Shown: positions 7,211-19,609, counted from the stretch's first letter. The stretch: DNA of 22,157 nucleotides from Izhakiella capsodis (GCF_900115045.1 NZ_FOVC01000018.1:1-22157), one strand, 5' to 3'. A program made the numbers and translations. Notes: generated by a model from the letters alone, not told the origin.

Positions 7211-7999
7211 TTAATGGCGTGTCCGGTATTCCTCCGCAGCACGACATAGCGCAACGGTGTCTTCAATCAGGCGCCGGGCAACGGTGCCCGGCGGCGGTAA
7301 CAGCGGCAGCGCATCATAGCGATACCAGCCTGCATCCAGTAATTCTTTCGGGTCATGGCGCAGCTCTCCACCACCATACTCTGCCATAAAAGCGGTCATC
7401 AGAGATTGCGGAAAAGGCCAGGGCTGAGAGGTAACGTAGCGTAAGTTTTTAACACTGAGATTACTTTCTTCCATCACCTCACGCGCTACCGCCTGCTCCA
7501 GGGTTTCACCAACCTCAACAAACCCTGCCAGTACGGTATAGATACCGTTACGGTGGCGGTTATGTTGAGCCAGTAAAATCTCTTCGCCCCGGCGAATCGC
7601 AACGATGATACAGGGGGCGATTTGCGGGTAATAGCGCTGACGACAATGGCTGCAAAGGCTGGCCCATTCCGTTTTGCTGAGATGCATCTCATGACCACAA
7701 TAACCGCACCAATGATGGGAGCGATAAAACTCTGCCAGTTGTACACCTCGCCCGGCCAGCTGAAACAAGCCGGGATCAATATCGATCAACTGCCGAACCG
7801 ACCCCATATTTTCAGATTTATTTGCGCGTACCAACCAGACAGAATCGCCTTGCCATTCACCGATCTGCAATCCCCGCCCTCCTGCCAGGGAAAAATCTGC
7901 TGCTGTTCCATATGGCAAATCACCTTTCGGTAACCAAAGTTTATGTTCATGGCTGACAATCCACCAGCCAGCGTCTAAGCTTGAAATTTCACGTTCCAT
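7211..7999 (-). CDS. nudC: NADH pyrophosphatase / NAD-capped RNA hydrolase NudC
   Basis: NudC splits NAD(H) into NMN(H) and AMP and removes the NAD cap from the 5' end of some RNAs. The product is 262 aa (E. coli 257). A zinc site is formed by C98, C101, C116 and C119. The Nudix box starts at G159 (GFVEVGETLEQ) and has the catalytic R173-E174 and E177-E178. The NADH-specific SQPWPFPQS motif is at 191-199. One oddity: the box's usual Gly after EES is Asn180. A GAGGA site lies 11 bases before the ATG. nudC diverges from rsd with 83 bases between starts and leads the hemE-nfi-yjaG string. Confidence 0.97.
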   Translation of the reverse strand: MEREISSLDAGWWIVSHEHKLWLPKGDLPYGTAADFSLAGGRGLQIGEWQGDSVWLVRANKSENMGSVRQLIDIDPGLFQLAGRGVQLAEFYRSHHWCGYCGHEMHLSKTEWASLCSHCRQRYYPQIAPCIIVAIRRGEEILLAQHNRHRNGIYTVLAGFVEVGETLEQAVAREVMEESNLSVKNLRYVTSQPWPFPQSLMTAFMAEYGGGELRHDPKELLDAGWYRYDALPLLPPPGTVARRLIEDTVALCRAAEEYRTRH

Positions 8000-8082
8000 A
8001 ATATACGTATCCTCAGCTTGCCGGATTTTTCATTTTTCGATGCCCGGACCAACGTTGACACTCACTCACGGAGTAGTAGCAT

Positions 8083-8589
8083 ATGCTTAACCAGTTGAAT
8101 ATTCTGACCGAACGCGTAGTGGGGAGTAATGATCTGGTGGATCACTGGCTACATTTCCGCCGTCAACTACTGGTTTCCTATTACCGCATGGTTGGCATCA
8201 AGCCTAACAGGGATTCTCTCACTGTGCTCGACGAAAAAACCCTGGATGATTTTTGTCAAAATTTGGTTGATTACCTCTCTAGCGGACATTTCAGTCTATA
8301 TGAACGGATTATTGAAGAGATGGCAGAAGACAGCCCATTGCGAGCCGCTATACAAATTTATCCGGCGCTGCAGGCCAATACCGACGTACTGATGGAGCTT
8401 TATGATACCCATCTCGAAGCTGCAATCGACGATGATAACTGTCTTGAGTTTCAGACGGCACTATCACAAATTGGCGAATATCTGGAGTCGCGTTTCATGC
8501 TGGAAGATAAGCTGATTCAGCTGACGCTGAACAATAATCCAGAAAATCCGTTAGCCGCTAACGACAGCTACCTGGTCCGACCTGCATAG
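8083..8589 (+). CDS. rsd: Regulator of sigma D (anti-sigma70 factor)
   Basis: Rsd binds region 4 of sigma-70 in stationary phase, keeping it from core polymerase and favouring alternative sigma factors. In E. coli it is also linked to HPr and SpoT; that is family knowledge. The product is 168 aa against 158 in E. coli, the excess being a divergent C-terminal tail after the ED-KLIQL helix. Conserved segments include MLNQL, LTERV, LVDHWLH, VGIKP, LDDFCQNLVDYLS-GHFS-YERI and LEFQTALS-IGE-LESRF-LEDKL. GGAG lies 9 bases before the ATG. Its 3' side is a 9-bp tandem repeat; I find no ordinary terminator directly after it. Confidence 0.95.
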   Translation: MLNQLNILTERVVGSNDLVDHWLHFRRQLLVSYYRMVGIKPNRDSLTVLDEKTLDDFCQNLVDYLSSGHFSLYERIIEEMAEDSPLRAAIQIYPALQANTDVLMELYDTHLEAAIDDDNCLEFQTALSQIGEYLESRFMLEDKLIQLTLNNNPENPLAANDSYLVRPA

Positions 8590-8634
8590 ACGCCCTTCAC
8601 AAAATTCCCAACTGTAATCTATTACAAGCCTTTA

Positions 8635-8721
8635 TAAGTTGGCTAAGTTGGGTAAGTTGGGTAAGTTGGGTAAGTTGGGTAAGTTGGGTAAGTTGGGTAA
8701 GTTGGGTAAGTTGGGTAAGTT
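8635..8721 (+). repeat. 9-bp tandem repeat, G-rich, about 9.7 copies
   Basis: The unit TAAGTTGGG is repeated head to tail: copy 1 (8635-8643) ends GGC, copies 2-9 (8644-8715) are identical, and a partial copy TAAGTT ends at 8721. Eight GGG tracts spaced by the 6-base linker TAAGTT meet the G3N1-7 rule for a G-quadruplex on the plus strand, which would be the rsd mRNA strand. Perfect identity suggests recent expansion by slippage. On the minus strand the repeat is an open frame of Leu-Thr-Gln triplets (8597-8788), which I do not consider a gene. The rest of 8590-8920 shows no gene; see the riboswitch-like scrap. Confidence 0.97.
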
Positions 8722-8872
8722 TAAATGTTGAACACGGCATTGCTGAAATCCGTCTCAGACAGACAAATAGAAAAGTTTGAGTGAACACAATTTTTGAATT
8801 TTCGTCGGAATATCCTGGACAAGCATAAGCTTGACTCGGCGTTTACCGCTTTTTACCCATGATGATGAGGAA

Positions 8873-8909
8873 GATCGACGGGGTGCTAATTCGTCAGGCT
8901 CAGTGATCA
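8873..8909 (+). other. Possible remnant of a TPP riboswitch 5' half
   Basis: GGGGTGC (8880-8886) followed after 10 bases by GGCTCAGTGA (8897-8906) resembles the conserved GGGGTGC ... GGCTGAGA of TPP riboswitches, with one to two changes. It is on the plus strand, as the leader of thiC would be downstream of rsd in E. coli. The conserved second half (CCTGATC ... GGGA) is not present and no thi gene follows. This could well be chance, so the call is tentative. Confidence 0.22.
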
Positions 8910-8920
8910 ATTACAGATAT

Positions 8921-8948
8921 AAAAAAACCGCGCCCAGGCGCGGTTTTT
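8921..8948 (-). terminator. rpoBC operon terminator (possibly bidirectional)
   Basis: The stem CCGCGC (8928-8933) / GCGCGG (8938-8943) with a four-base loop is flanked by seven A's on the left and five T's on the right. The minus strand therefore reads a GC-rich hairpin followed by seven T's, 18 bases past the rpoC stop. The plus-strand T-run could also stop rsd transcripts after the repeat. Confidence 0.92.
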
Positions 8949-8965
8949 AGTACTTTAAAAATAAA

Positions 8966-13186
<4,221 letters not shown>

Positions 13187-13218
13187 GGAGTAGCTCCCGT
13201 CGGAGTGAGACTCTCAGA

Positions 13219-13242
13219 AACGCCCGACACCAGCCGGGCGTT
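13219..13242 (-). other. Hairpin in the rpoB–rpoC gap
   Basis: AACGCCCG (13219-13226) is the inverted repeat of CGGGCGTT (13235-13242), an 8-bp stem with an 8-base loop. On the minus strand the sequence after it is TCTGAG, with no T-run, so it is unlikely to terminate. An mRNA processing or stability role is possible; I see nothing else in this 88-base gap but the rpoC ribosome site. Confidence 0.7.
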
Positions 13243-13274
13243 CCATAACCAGTACAATTGCGAGCTAACTTGGG

Positions 13275-16200
13275 TTACTCGTCTTCCAACTCGATGTTGA
13301 TACCCAACGAGCGAATCTCTTTCAACAATACGTTGAAGGATTCCGGCATGCCCGGCTCCATCTGATGATTGCCGTCCACGATGTTCTTATACATCTTAGT
13401 ACGGCCGTTCACGTCATCAGACTTAACAGTAAGCATTTCCTGCAAGGTATACGCGGCACCGTAAGCTTCCAGCGCCCACACTTCCATCTCACCGAAGCGT
13501 TGACCACCGAACTGGGCCTTACCACCCAGTGGTTGCTGAGTAACCAGGCTATAAGAACCGGTAGAACGGGCATGCATCTTGTCATCGACCAAGTGGTTCA
13601 GCTTCAGCATGTACATATAACCTACGGTTACCGGACGCTCGAACTGCTCACCAGTGCGACCATCAAACAGCGTAATCTGACCGGAGGTAGGCAGATCGCC
13701 CAGCTGCAGAAGTTCCTTAATTTCAGCCTCTTTTGCACCGTCAAACACCGGCGTAGCAATCGGCATACCTTTCTTCAGATTCTGAGCCAGGCGCAGCACT
13801 TCATCATCAGAGAAGGTGCTCAGGTCAACTCTCTGACGCACATCAGCGCCAAGATCGTAAGCCCGCTGGATAAACTCACGCAGTCTGGCAACATCTTCCT
13901 GCTTCTTCAGCATCGCATTGATTTTTTCACCGATGCCTTTCGCCGCCATACCCAGGTGGGTTTCGAGGATCTGACCGATATTCATACGCGATGGTACGCC
14001 CAGCGGGTTCAGTACGATATCAACCGGCGTGCCATTCTCGTCATAAGGCATATCTTCGATCGGGTTGATCTTAGAGATAACACCTTTGTTTCCGTGGCGG
14101 CCAGCCATTTTGTCACCCGGCTGTATCTGGCGTTTGACTGCCAGATAAACTTTAACGATCTTTAACACGCCCGGAGCCAGATCGTCGCCCTGGGTAATTT
14201 TACGGCGCTTAGCTTCAAGCTTTTTCTCGAACTCATGCTTGAGCTCATCGTACTGTTCAGCCAGCTGCTCCAGAGAATTTTGTTTCTCTTCATCAGTCAG
14301 ACTAAGTTCAAGCCAGCGTTCACGAGGCAGCTTATCCAGTTTTTCTGCTTCAACACCGCCGGCAACCAGCAGAGTACGAATACGGGTAAAGAGACCAGCT
14401 TCAAGGATCTGCAATTCTTCAGTCAGGTCCTTTTTCGCTTGCTTTAGCTGCATCTCTTCGATTTCAAGCGCACGTTTGTCCTTTTCCACACCATCGCGAG
14501 TGAAGACCTGAACATCAATAACCGTACCTGACACACCGTTTGGCACACGCAATGACGAATCTTTCACGTCAGAGGCTTTTTCACCAAAAATTGCGCGCAG
14601 CAGTTTTTCTTCCGGTGTCAGCTGAGTTTCACCTTTTGGTGTCACTTTACCAACCAGGATATCGCCGCCGGTTACTTCGGCGCCGATATAAACTATGCCC
14701 GACTCATCCAGCTTAGAGAGCGCCGCTTCACCCACATTTGGGATGTCAGCCGTAATCTCTTCCGGCCCCAGCTTAGTGTCACGTGACACGCAAGCCAGTT
14801 CCTGAATGTGGATGGTGGTGAAGCGGTCTTCCTGAACTACGCGCTCAGACACCAAAATGGAGTCTTCGAAGTTATAACCGTTCCACGGCATGAACGCGAC
14901 GCGCATGTTCTGCCCCAGCGCCAGCTCACCCAAGTCAGTTGAAGGACCGTCAGCCAGGACGTCACCACGCTCAACCGGTTCGCCCAGAGAAACGCAAGGC
15001 ATCTGATTAATACAAGTGTTCTGGTTAGAACGGGTGTATTTAGTCAGGTTATAGATATCAATGCCGGCTTCGCCCGGGTACATCTCGTCTTCGTTGACTT
15101 TGATAACGATACGGGACGCATCCACGTACTGTACGCTACCGCCACGTTTTGCAACGGAGGTAACACCGGAGTCAACCGCAACCGCACGCTCCATACCAGT
15201 ACCAACCAGCGGCTTATCGGCACGCAGAGTCGGCACCGCCTGACGTTGCATGTTTGCGCCCATGAGAGCACGGTTAGCATCATCGTGTTCCAGGAACGGA
15301 ATCAACGACGCACCAACAGAAACGACCTGCTGAGTAGAAACATCCATGTAGTCAACCTGATCGCGGCTGAACAAACTTGATTCGCCTCTACTGCGGCAGG
15401 TGACCAGATCATCTACGAAGGCAAAATTATCGTCGAGATTGGTATTTGCCTGCGCAATAACGTAATTGCCTTCTTCAATAGCAGAAAGGTAATGAATTTC
15501 GTCGGTCACGATGCCATCGACTACGCGCCGATAGGGTGTTTCAAGGAAACCGTACTCGTTGGTTTGTGCATAGACAGACAGCGAATTAATCAGCCCGATG
15601 TTCGGACCTTCGGGCGTTTCGATCGGACAAACGCGACCATAGTGAGTCGGGTGTACGTCACGAACTTCAAAGCCAGCACGCTCGCGTGTCAGACCACCTG
15701 GGCCCAGCGCAGAAATACGACGCTTATGGGTAATCTCAGACAGCGGGTTATTCTGGTCCATAAACTGGGAAAGCTGGCTGGAGCCAAAGAACTCTTTAAC
15801 CGCGGCAGAGATCGGTTTAGCGTTAATCATATCCTGCGGCATGAGCGTATCCAGATCGCCCAGTGAAAGACGCTCTTTCACTGCACGTTCAACACGCACC
15901 AGCCCTACGCGGAACTGATTTTCAGCCATTTCACCGACGGAACGGATACGACGGTTGCCAAGATGATCGATATCATCAACCTCACCTTTACCGTTACGGA
16001 TATCGATCAGTTTTTTCATTACATCGATGATGTCATCGTTGCTAAGAATCCCTGAACCTTCGATATCATCCCGGCTCAATGAGCGGTTGAACTTCATACG
16101 CCCAACGGCTGACAGATCGTAACGATCGGTCGAGAAGAACAGGTTCTCAAACAGATTTTCTGCTGCTTCACGCGTTGGTGGTTCACCGGGGCGCATCATA

Positions 16201-17303
16201 CGATAGATTTCAACCAACGCACTCAGACGATCGTTGGTCGGATCGACACGCAGCGTTTCCGCCATGTACGGGCCGTGATCCAGATCATTAGTGAACAGCG
16301 TTTCGATACGCTTGTGTCCAGCATGGCTCAATTTAGCCATGAGATCCAACGACAGCTCCATATTGGCTGAAACGATCAGTTCGCCAGTGCTTTCGTCAAT
16401 GTAATCACGCGCAACAACTTTACCAGCAATATATTCAACCGGCACTTCGATATGTTCAACGCCGTCTTTTTCCAGCTGACGAATATGGCGCGCAGTGATA
16501 CGACGGCCTTTTTCTACGTATACCGTACCGTTGGTTTCGATATCAAAAGAGGCCGTTTCACCACGCAGCCGCTCTGGTATAAGCTCCATTTGCAGCTTAT
16601 TGTCACGTATTTCAAACATCACTTTATCGAAGAACAAATCGAGGATCTGTTCAGTGGTGTAATTCAGTGCGCGCAGAATAATAGTCGCTGGCAGCTTGCG
16701 ACGGCGGTCAATACGAACGAACAGGTTATCTTTTGGATCAAACTCGAAGTCCAGCCATGAACCGCGATAAGGAATGATGCGTGCGTTGTACAGCACTTTA
16801 CCCGAAGAGTGGGTTTTTCCTTTATCACTGTCAAAGAAGACGCCAGGACTACGGTGCAGCTGAGAAACAATTACACGCTCAGTGCCGTTAATAACAAAGG
16901 TACCGTTTTCAGTCATGAGCGGAATTTCGCCCATGTAAACTTCTTGTTCTTTAATGTCTTTTACGGTGCCTTCAGGCGCTTCACGCTCGTAGATCACCAG
17001 ACGCAGTTTCACACGTAGTGGTGCAGAGTAGGTTACGCCACGGATTTGACATTCTTTAACGTCAAATACTGGCTCACCCAAGCGGTAGCTAACATATTGC
17101 AGCTCAGAATTTCCGCTGTAACTCTGGATAGGAAAGACAGAACGGAATGCGGCTTCTAATCCGTACTGACCTTCAGGGTCTTGCTCGATGAACTTCTGAA
17201 ACGAGTCAAGCTGGATAGAAAGGAGATAAGGTATGTCCAGAACTTGTGGACGTTTACCAAAATCCTTACGAATGCGTTTTTTCTCGGTATAGGAGTAAAC
17301 CAT
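13275..17303 (-). CDS. rpoB: RNA polymerase subunit beta
   Basis: Beta binds the nascent RNA and DNA hybrid and, with beta', forms the active centre. The product is 1342 aa, the E. coli length, so E. coli numbering should hold. The rifampicin region (about 507-533) is wild type: GSSQLSQFMDQNNPL with D516, THKRR with H526 and ISALGPGG with S531, predicting rifampicin sensitivity. The active-site lysines K1065 and K1073 are present in AVKRQIQPGDKMAG, where Gln replaces the E. coli Arg1067, and GRHGNKGVISK follows. The sequence ends in SLGINIELEDE. GAGGAA sits 6 bases before the ATG. rpoB lies downstream of rplL past a partial attenuator and is followed by rpoC. Confidence 0.99.
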   Translation of the reverse strand: MVYSYTEKKRIRKDFGKRPQVLDIPYLLSIQLDSFQKFIEQDPEGQYGLEAAFRSVFPIQSYSGNSELQYVSYRLGEPVFDVKECQIRGVTYSAPLRVKLRLVIYEREAPEGTVKDIKEQEVYMGEIPLMTENGTFVINGTERVIVSQLHRSPGVFFDSDKGKTHSSGKVLYNARIIPYRGSWLDFEFDPKDNLFVRIDRRRKLPATIILRALNYTTEQILDLFFDKVMFEIRDNKLQMELIPERLRGETASFDIETNGTVYVEKGRRITARHIRQLEKDGVEHIEVPVEYIAGKVVARDYIDESTGELIVSANMELSLDLMAKLSHAGHKRIETLFTNDLDHGPYMAETLRVDPTNDRLSALVEIYRMMRPGEPPTREAAENLFENLFFSTDRYDLSAVGRMKFNRSLSRDDIEGSGILSNDDIIDVMKKLIDIRNGKGEVDDIDHLGNRRIRSVGEMAENQFRVGLVRVERAVKERLSLGDLDTLMPQDMINAKPISAAVKEFFGSSQLSQFMDQNNPLSEITHKRRISALGPGGLTRERAGFEVRDVHPTHYGRVCPIETPEGPNIGLINSLSVYAQTNEYGFLETPYRRVVDGIVTDEIHYLSAIEEGNYVIAQANTNLDDNFAFVDDLVTCRSRGESSLFSRDQVDYMDVSTQQVVSVGASLIPFLEHDDANRALMGANMQRQAVPTLRADKPLVGTGMERAVAVDSGVTSVAKRGGSVQYVDASRIVIKVNEDEMYPGEAGIDIYNLTKYTRSNQNTCINQMPCVSLGEPVERGDVLADGPSTDLGELALGQNMRVAFMPWNGYNFEDSILVSERVVQEDRFTTIHIQELACVSRDTKLGPEEITADIPNVGEAALSKLDESGIVYIGAEVTGGDILVGKVTPKGETQLTPEEKLLRAIFGEKASDVKDSSLRVPNGVSGTVIDVQVFTRDGVEKDKRALEIEEMQLKQAKKDLTEELQILEAGLFTRIRTLLVAGGVEAEKLDKLPRERWLELSLTDEEKQNSLEQLAEQYDELKHEFEKKLEAKRRKITQGDDLAPGVLKIVKVYLAVKRQIQPGDKMAGRHGNKGVISKINPIEDMPYDENGTPVDIVLNPLGVPSRMNIGQILETHLGMAAKGIGEKINAMLKKQEDVARLREFIQRAYDLGADVRQRVDLSTFSDDEVLRLAQNLKKGMPIATPVFDGAKEAEIKELLQLGDLPTSGQITLFDGRTGEQFERPVTVGYMYMLKLNHLVDDKMHARSTGSYSLVTQQPLGGKAQFGGQRFGEMEVWALEAYGAAYTLQEMLTVKSDDVNGRTKMYKNIVDGNHQMEPGMPESFNVLLKEIRSLGINIELEDE

Positions 17304-17555
17304 AGGGTTCCTCAGCTAGCTGACAAGTCGACCCACTCTGTCCGTCCTGGAGGACAGTTCATGCAACACTATTTTATTTGTGAAAGGCGTTACACCTTTC
17401 TAATACATCTTTCTATCACTCTTAAATCATTTCATTGCTTTTGCATGGGCAGGAAACCCTAACAGGAAAGCAGTATATTAAGTCGTCGATAGAAAAAGAT
17501 ATTAAGCTGAATCAATGGATAAACAGTGCGAAATTCCATTATTGCTCTACAGCGC

Positions 17556-17586
17556 AAAAAGGCTGGTGACCCGAAAGTCACCAGCC
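17556..17586 (-). terminator. rplL–rpoB partial attenuator
   Basis: On the minus strand GGCTGGTGAC (17586-17577) pairs perfectly over 10 bp with GTCACCAGCC (17570-17561) around TTTCGG, followed by TTTTT. It lies 40 bases after the rplL stop and matches the E. coli attenuator that lets only part of the transcripts reach rpoBC, setting the ratio of ribosomal proteins to polymerase. The rest of the 322-base gap (17304-17625) holds a 6-bp hairpin at 17382-17400 and no gene; an RNase III processing site is known in this gap in E. coli. Confidence 0.92.
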
Positions 17587-17625
17587 ATCAGCCTGGCAAG
17601 TCAGGCTGCAACCTGGAAGGTCGGC

Positions 17626-17994
17626 TTATTTAACTTCAACTTCAGCGCCAGCTTCTTCCAGAGATTTTTTCAGAGCTTCAGCGTCGTCTTTGCTGATGCC
17701 TTCTTTCAGCGCAGCTGGTGCAGACTCAACCAGATCTTTCGCTTCTTTCAGGCCCAGGCCAGTTGCGCCACGTACTGCTTTGATAACAGCAACTTTGTTA
17801 GCACCAACGGCTTTCAGGATTACATCGAACTCAGTTTTTTCTTCAGCAGCTTCAGCAGCCGGGCCAGCAGCAACAGCGACGGCAGCAGCAGCAGAAACGC
17901 CGAATTTTTCTTCCATTGCAGAAACCAGCTCAACAACGTCCATTACGGACATAGCGGCAACGGCTTCCAGGATTTGATCTTTAGTGATAGACAT
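17626..17994 (-). CDS. rplL: Ribosomal protein L7/L12 (bL12)
   Basis: L7/L12 forms the flexible stalk of the 50S subunit that recruits and stimulates EF-Tu, EF-G and other GTPases, attached through L10. The product is 122 aa starting MSITKDQIL, against 121 in E. coli. It has the N-terminal dimerisation helices (about 1-33), an Ala-rich acidic hinge (about 35-52), and the globular C-terminal domain with the factor-binding helix segment KVAVIKAVRGATGLGLKEAK. I chose the ATG at 17994, preceded by AGGA at 9 bases; a longer in-frame start at 18012 has no family support. It lies 60 bases downstream of rplJ. Confidence 0.98.
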   Translation of the reverse strand: MSITKDQILEAVAAMSVMDVVELVSAMEEKFGVSAAAAVAVAAGPAAEAAEEKTEFDVILKAVGANKVAVIKAVRGATGLGLKEAKDLVESAPAALKEGISKDDAEALKKSLEEAGAEVEVK

Positions 17995-18054
17995 GACAAT
18001 TGTTCCTAACAATCAGAAATAGTTTATACGTTAGCGACCGCGTACGAAAAAGGC

Positions 18055-18552
18055 TTATGCAGCCTCTTTCGCATCGCGTACGGCGGCCAGAGTACGCACC
18101 AGTTTGCCAGCAGCGGCTTCTTTCATGGTCGACATCAGACGTGCCAGTGCTTCTTCGTAAGTCGGCAGAGTTGCCAGACGGTCGATTTGGGCCGCCGGGA
18201 TCAGCTCACCTTCAAAGGCTGCAGCTTTGACCTCAAATTTTGCATTCGCTTTCGCGAACTCTTTAAACAGACGAGCAGCAGCGCCCGGGTGTTCCATAGA
18301 GTATGCAATCAGGGTCGGACCGACGAACGTGTCTTTCAGGCATTCGAAAGGAGTACCTTCAACAACGCGGCGCAGCAGTGTGTTACGAACAACACGCATG
18401 TATACGCCAGCTTCACGACCTGCTTTACGCAGTTCGGTCATTTTATCTACGGTTACGCCGCGAGAATCGGCAACAACCGCAGACAGCGCACCTTTGGCTA
18501 CTTCGCTGACTTCAGCAACAATCGCTTGTTTGTCTTGAAGATTTAATGCCAT
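18055..18552 (-). CDS. rplJ: Ribosomal protein L10 (uL10)
   Basis: L10 anchors the L7/L12 dimers to 23S rRNA at the base of the stalk. The product is 165 aa, the E. coli length, beginning MALNLQDKQAIV and with the RNA-binding region RVVRNTLLRRVVEGT at about 53-67. The C-terminal helix that carries L7/L12 is intact. AGGAG lies 10 bases before the ATG. In E. coli the L10–L7/L12 complex represses its own mRNA by binding the leader; a structured leader of suitable length is present here. It is the first gene of rplJL-rpoBC. Confidence 0.98.
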   Translation of the reverse strand: MALNLQDKQAIVAEVSEVAKGALSAVVADSRGVTVDKMTELRKAGREAGVYMRVVRNTLLRRVVEGTPFECLKDTFVGPTLIAYSMEHPGAAARLFKEFAKANAKFEVKAAAFEGELIPAAQIDRLATLPTYEEALARLMSTMKEAAAGKLVRTLAAVRDAKEAA

Positions 18553-18761
18553 TAGCTTTTTGCTCCTGGATTTGACCAGAGAATAATTTCTCCGGAACTC
18601 ACTTCACTCATACTCAAAAAAGAGATGAGCGCTAAAACACGGTGAGCAGAATCCAGTTAAGAAAAAATTCTTTTCGGTTCTGTCACCGTCTACGCAGGTA
18701 AAATTAAGTCTAAAAGAGACACCTGCGGTCTTGGACGGAGGTCAGGATAGGGCCTGACTCC
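18553..18761 (-). promoter_or_regulatory. Structured rplJ (L10) mRNA leader
   Basis: The 349-base gap between rplA and rplJ has no gene. Two hairpins stand out on the minus strand. GGAGTCAGG pairs with CCTGAC(C)TCC, with one bulged base, around CCCTAT (18761-18736). CGCAGGT pairs with ACCTGCG (18727-18693) and encloses a GTCT/AGAC hairpin and an A/T-rich bulge. Their place, about 140-210 bases upstream of the start codon, suits the L10 leader through which L10–L7/L12 represses translation in E. coli. The assignment to that element is by position and structure; I could not fix the rplJ promoter. Confidence 0.65.
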
Positions 18762-18901
18762 AACCTACTCTTGCAGCAGCTCACTGCAATGGCATCAGAC
18801 CTTTACAGTTGACTTCCCACAAGAGTCAAATTATTCCGCGCATAAAATGCGATGGGCGTAAGATATTAGATGAAAAATTCGCCCATTTCAAGCAGCAAAA
18901 C

Positions 18902-19606
18902 TTAGTTTGCTACCGTGCTCAGACCCGACTGGTCAACAGCGACACCCGCACCCATAGTGGTAGAGATGCTGACTTTCTTGATGTATACGCCTTTTGCCTG
19001 TGCGGGTTTAGCGCGTTTCAGCGCAACCAGCAGAGCTTCCAGGTTTTCTTTCAGTTTGTCAGAATCAAAGTCAACTTTACCGATGGTGGTGTGAATGATG
19101 CCGTTTTTGTCGTTACGATAACGAACCTGCCCGGCTTTGGCGTTTTTAACCGCTTCAGCAACATTAGGCGTAACAGTACCCACTTTTGGGTTCGGCATCA
19201 GGCCACGCGGGCCCAGAACCTGGCCTAACTGGCCAACAACGCGCATTGCATCTGGTGAAGCAATAACAACGTCAAAGTTCATTTCACCTTTTTTGATCTG
19301 CTCAGCCAGATCTTCCATACCTACCAGCTCAGCTCCAGCAGCCTTAGCGGCTTCTGCGTTAGCGCCCTGGGTAAATACAGCTACGCGTACTGAACGACCA
19401 GTACCGTGCGGCAATACAGTTGCACCACGTACGTTCTGATCCGATTTGCGTGCATCAATGCCGAGGTTTACAGCAACGTCCACGCTTTCAACGAATTTAG
19501 CAGTCGCCAGTTCTTTCAGCAGAGAGACAGCTTCATTGATGTCATATAATTTAGTTACATCAACTTTTTCACGGATTACGCGCATGCGCTTGGTCAGCTT
19601 AGCCAT
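18902..19606 (-). CDS. rplA: Ribosomal protein L1 (uL1)
   Basis: L1 forms the mobile stalk at the E site of the 50S subunit and helps release deacylated tRNA. In E. coli it also represses the rplK-rplA mRNA. The product is 234 aa, the E. coli length, with the signature region PDAMRVVGQLGQVLGPRGLMPNPK (split here by function: the GPRGLMPNPK loop follows about residue 130) and the C-terminal KGVYIKKVSISTTMG. The GGAGGA site overlaps the end of rplK, whose stop lies 3 bases upstream, so translation of the two is probably coupled. Confidence 0.98.
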   Translation of the reverse strand: MAKLTKRMRVIREKVDVTKLYDINEAVSLLKELATAKFVESVDVAVNLGIDARKSDQNVRGATVLPHGTGRSVRVAVFTQGANAEAAKAAGAELVGMEDLAEQIKKGEMNFDVVIASPDAMRVVGQLGQVLGPRGLMPNPKVGTVTPNVAEAVKNAKAGQVRYRNDKNGIIHTTIGKVDFDSDKLKENLEALLVALKRAKPAQAKGVYIKKVSISTTMGAGVAVDQSGLSTVAN

Positions 19607-19609
19607 ATC

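Noticed and set aside
8055..8084. Perfect TTGACA upstream of rsd as a -35 element
   Set aside because: A matching -10 would fall on the rsd start codon itself, putting the transcript start inside the gene; no good -10 is present at 16-18 bp spacing.
8597..8788. Minus-strand 63-codon open frame with repeated Leu-Thr-Gln
   Set aside because: It exists only because the 9-bp repeat is a multiple of three and lacks stops. No ribosome site, no homology recognised, and it lies antisense in a convergent gap.
13365..14165. Long plus-strand open frame opposite the end of rpoB (266 codons)
   Set aside because: It is antisense to highly conserved rpoB codons, with no ribosome site or recognisable domain. 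Long antisense frames are common opposite such genes.
13275..17303. Gln for Arg at RpoB 1067, next to active-site Lys1065
   Set aside because: Likely a lineage variant: the two catalytic lysines and all flanking residues are unchanged, and I cannot show functional meaning.
17382..17400. GAAAGG/CCTTTC hairpin in the rplL–rpoB gap as a second attenuator
   Set aside because: Only 6 bp and no T-run on the minus strand; at best part of the processing region known in E. coli.
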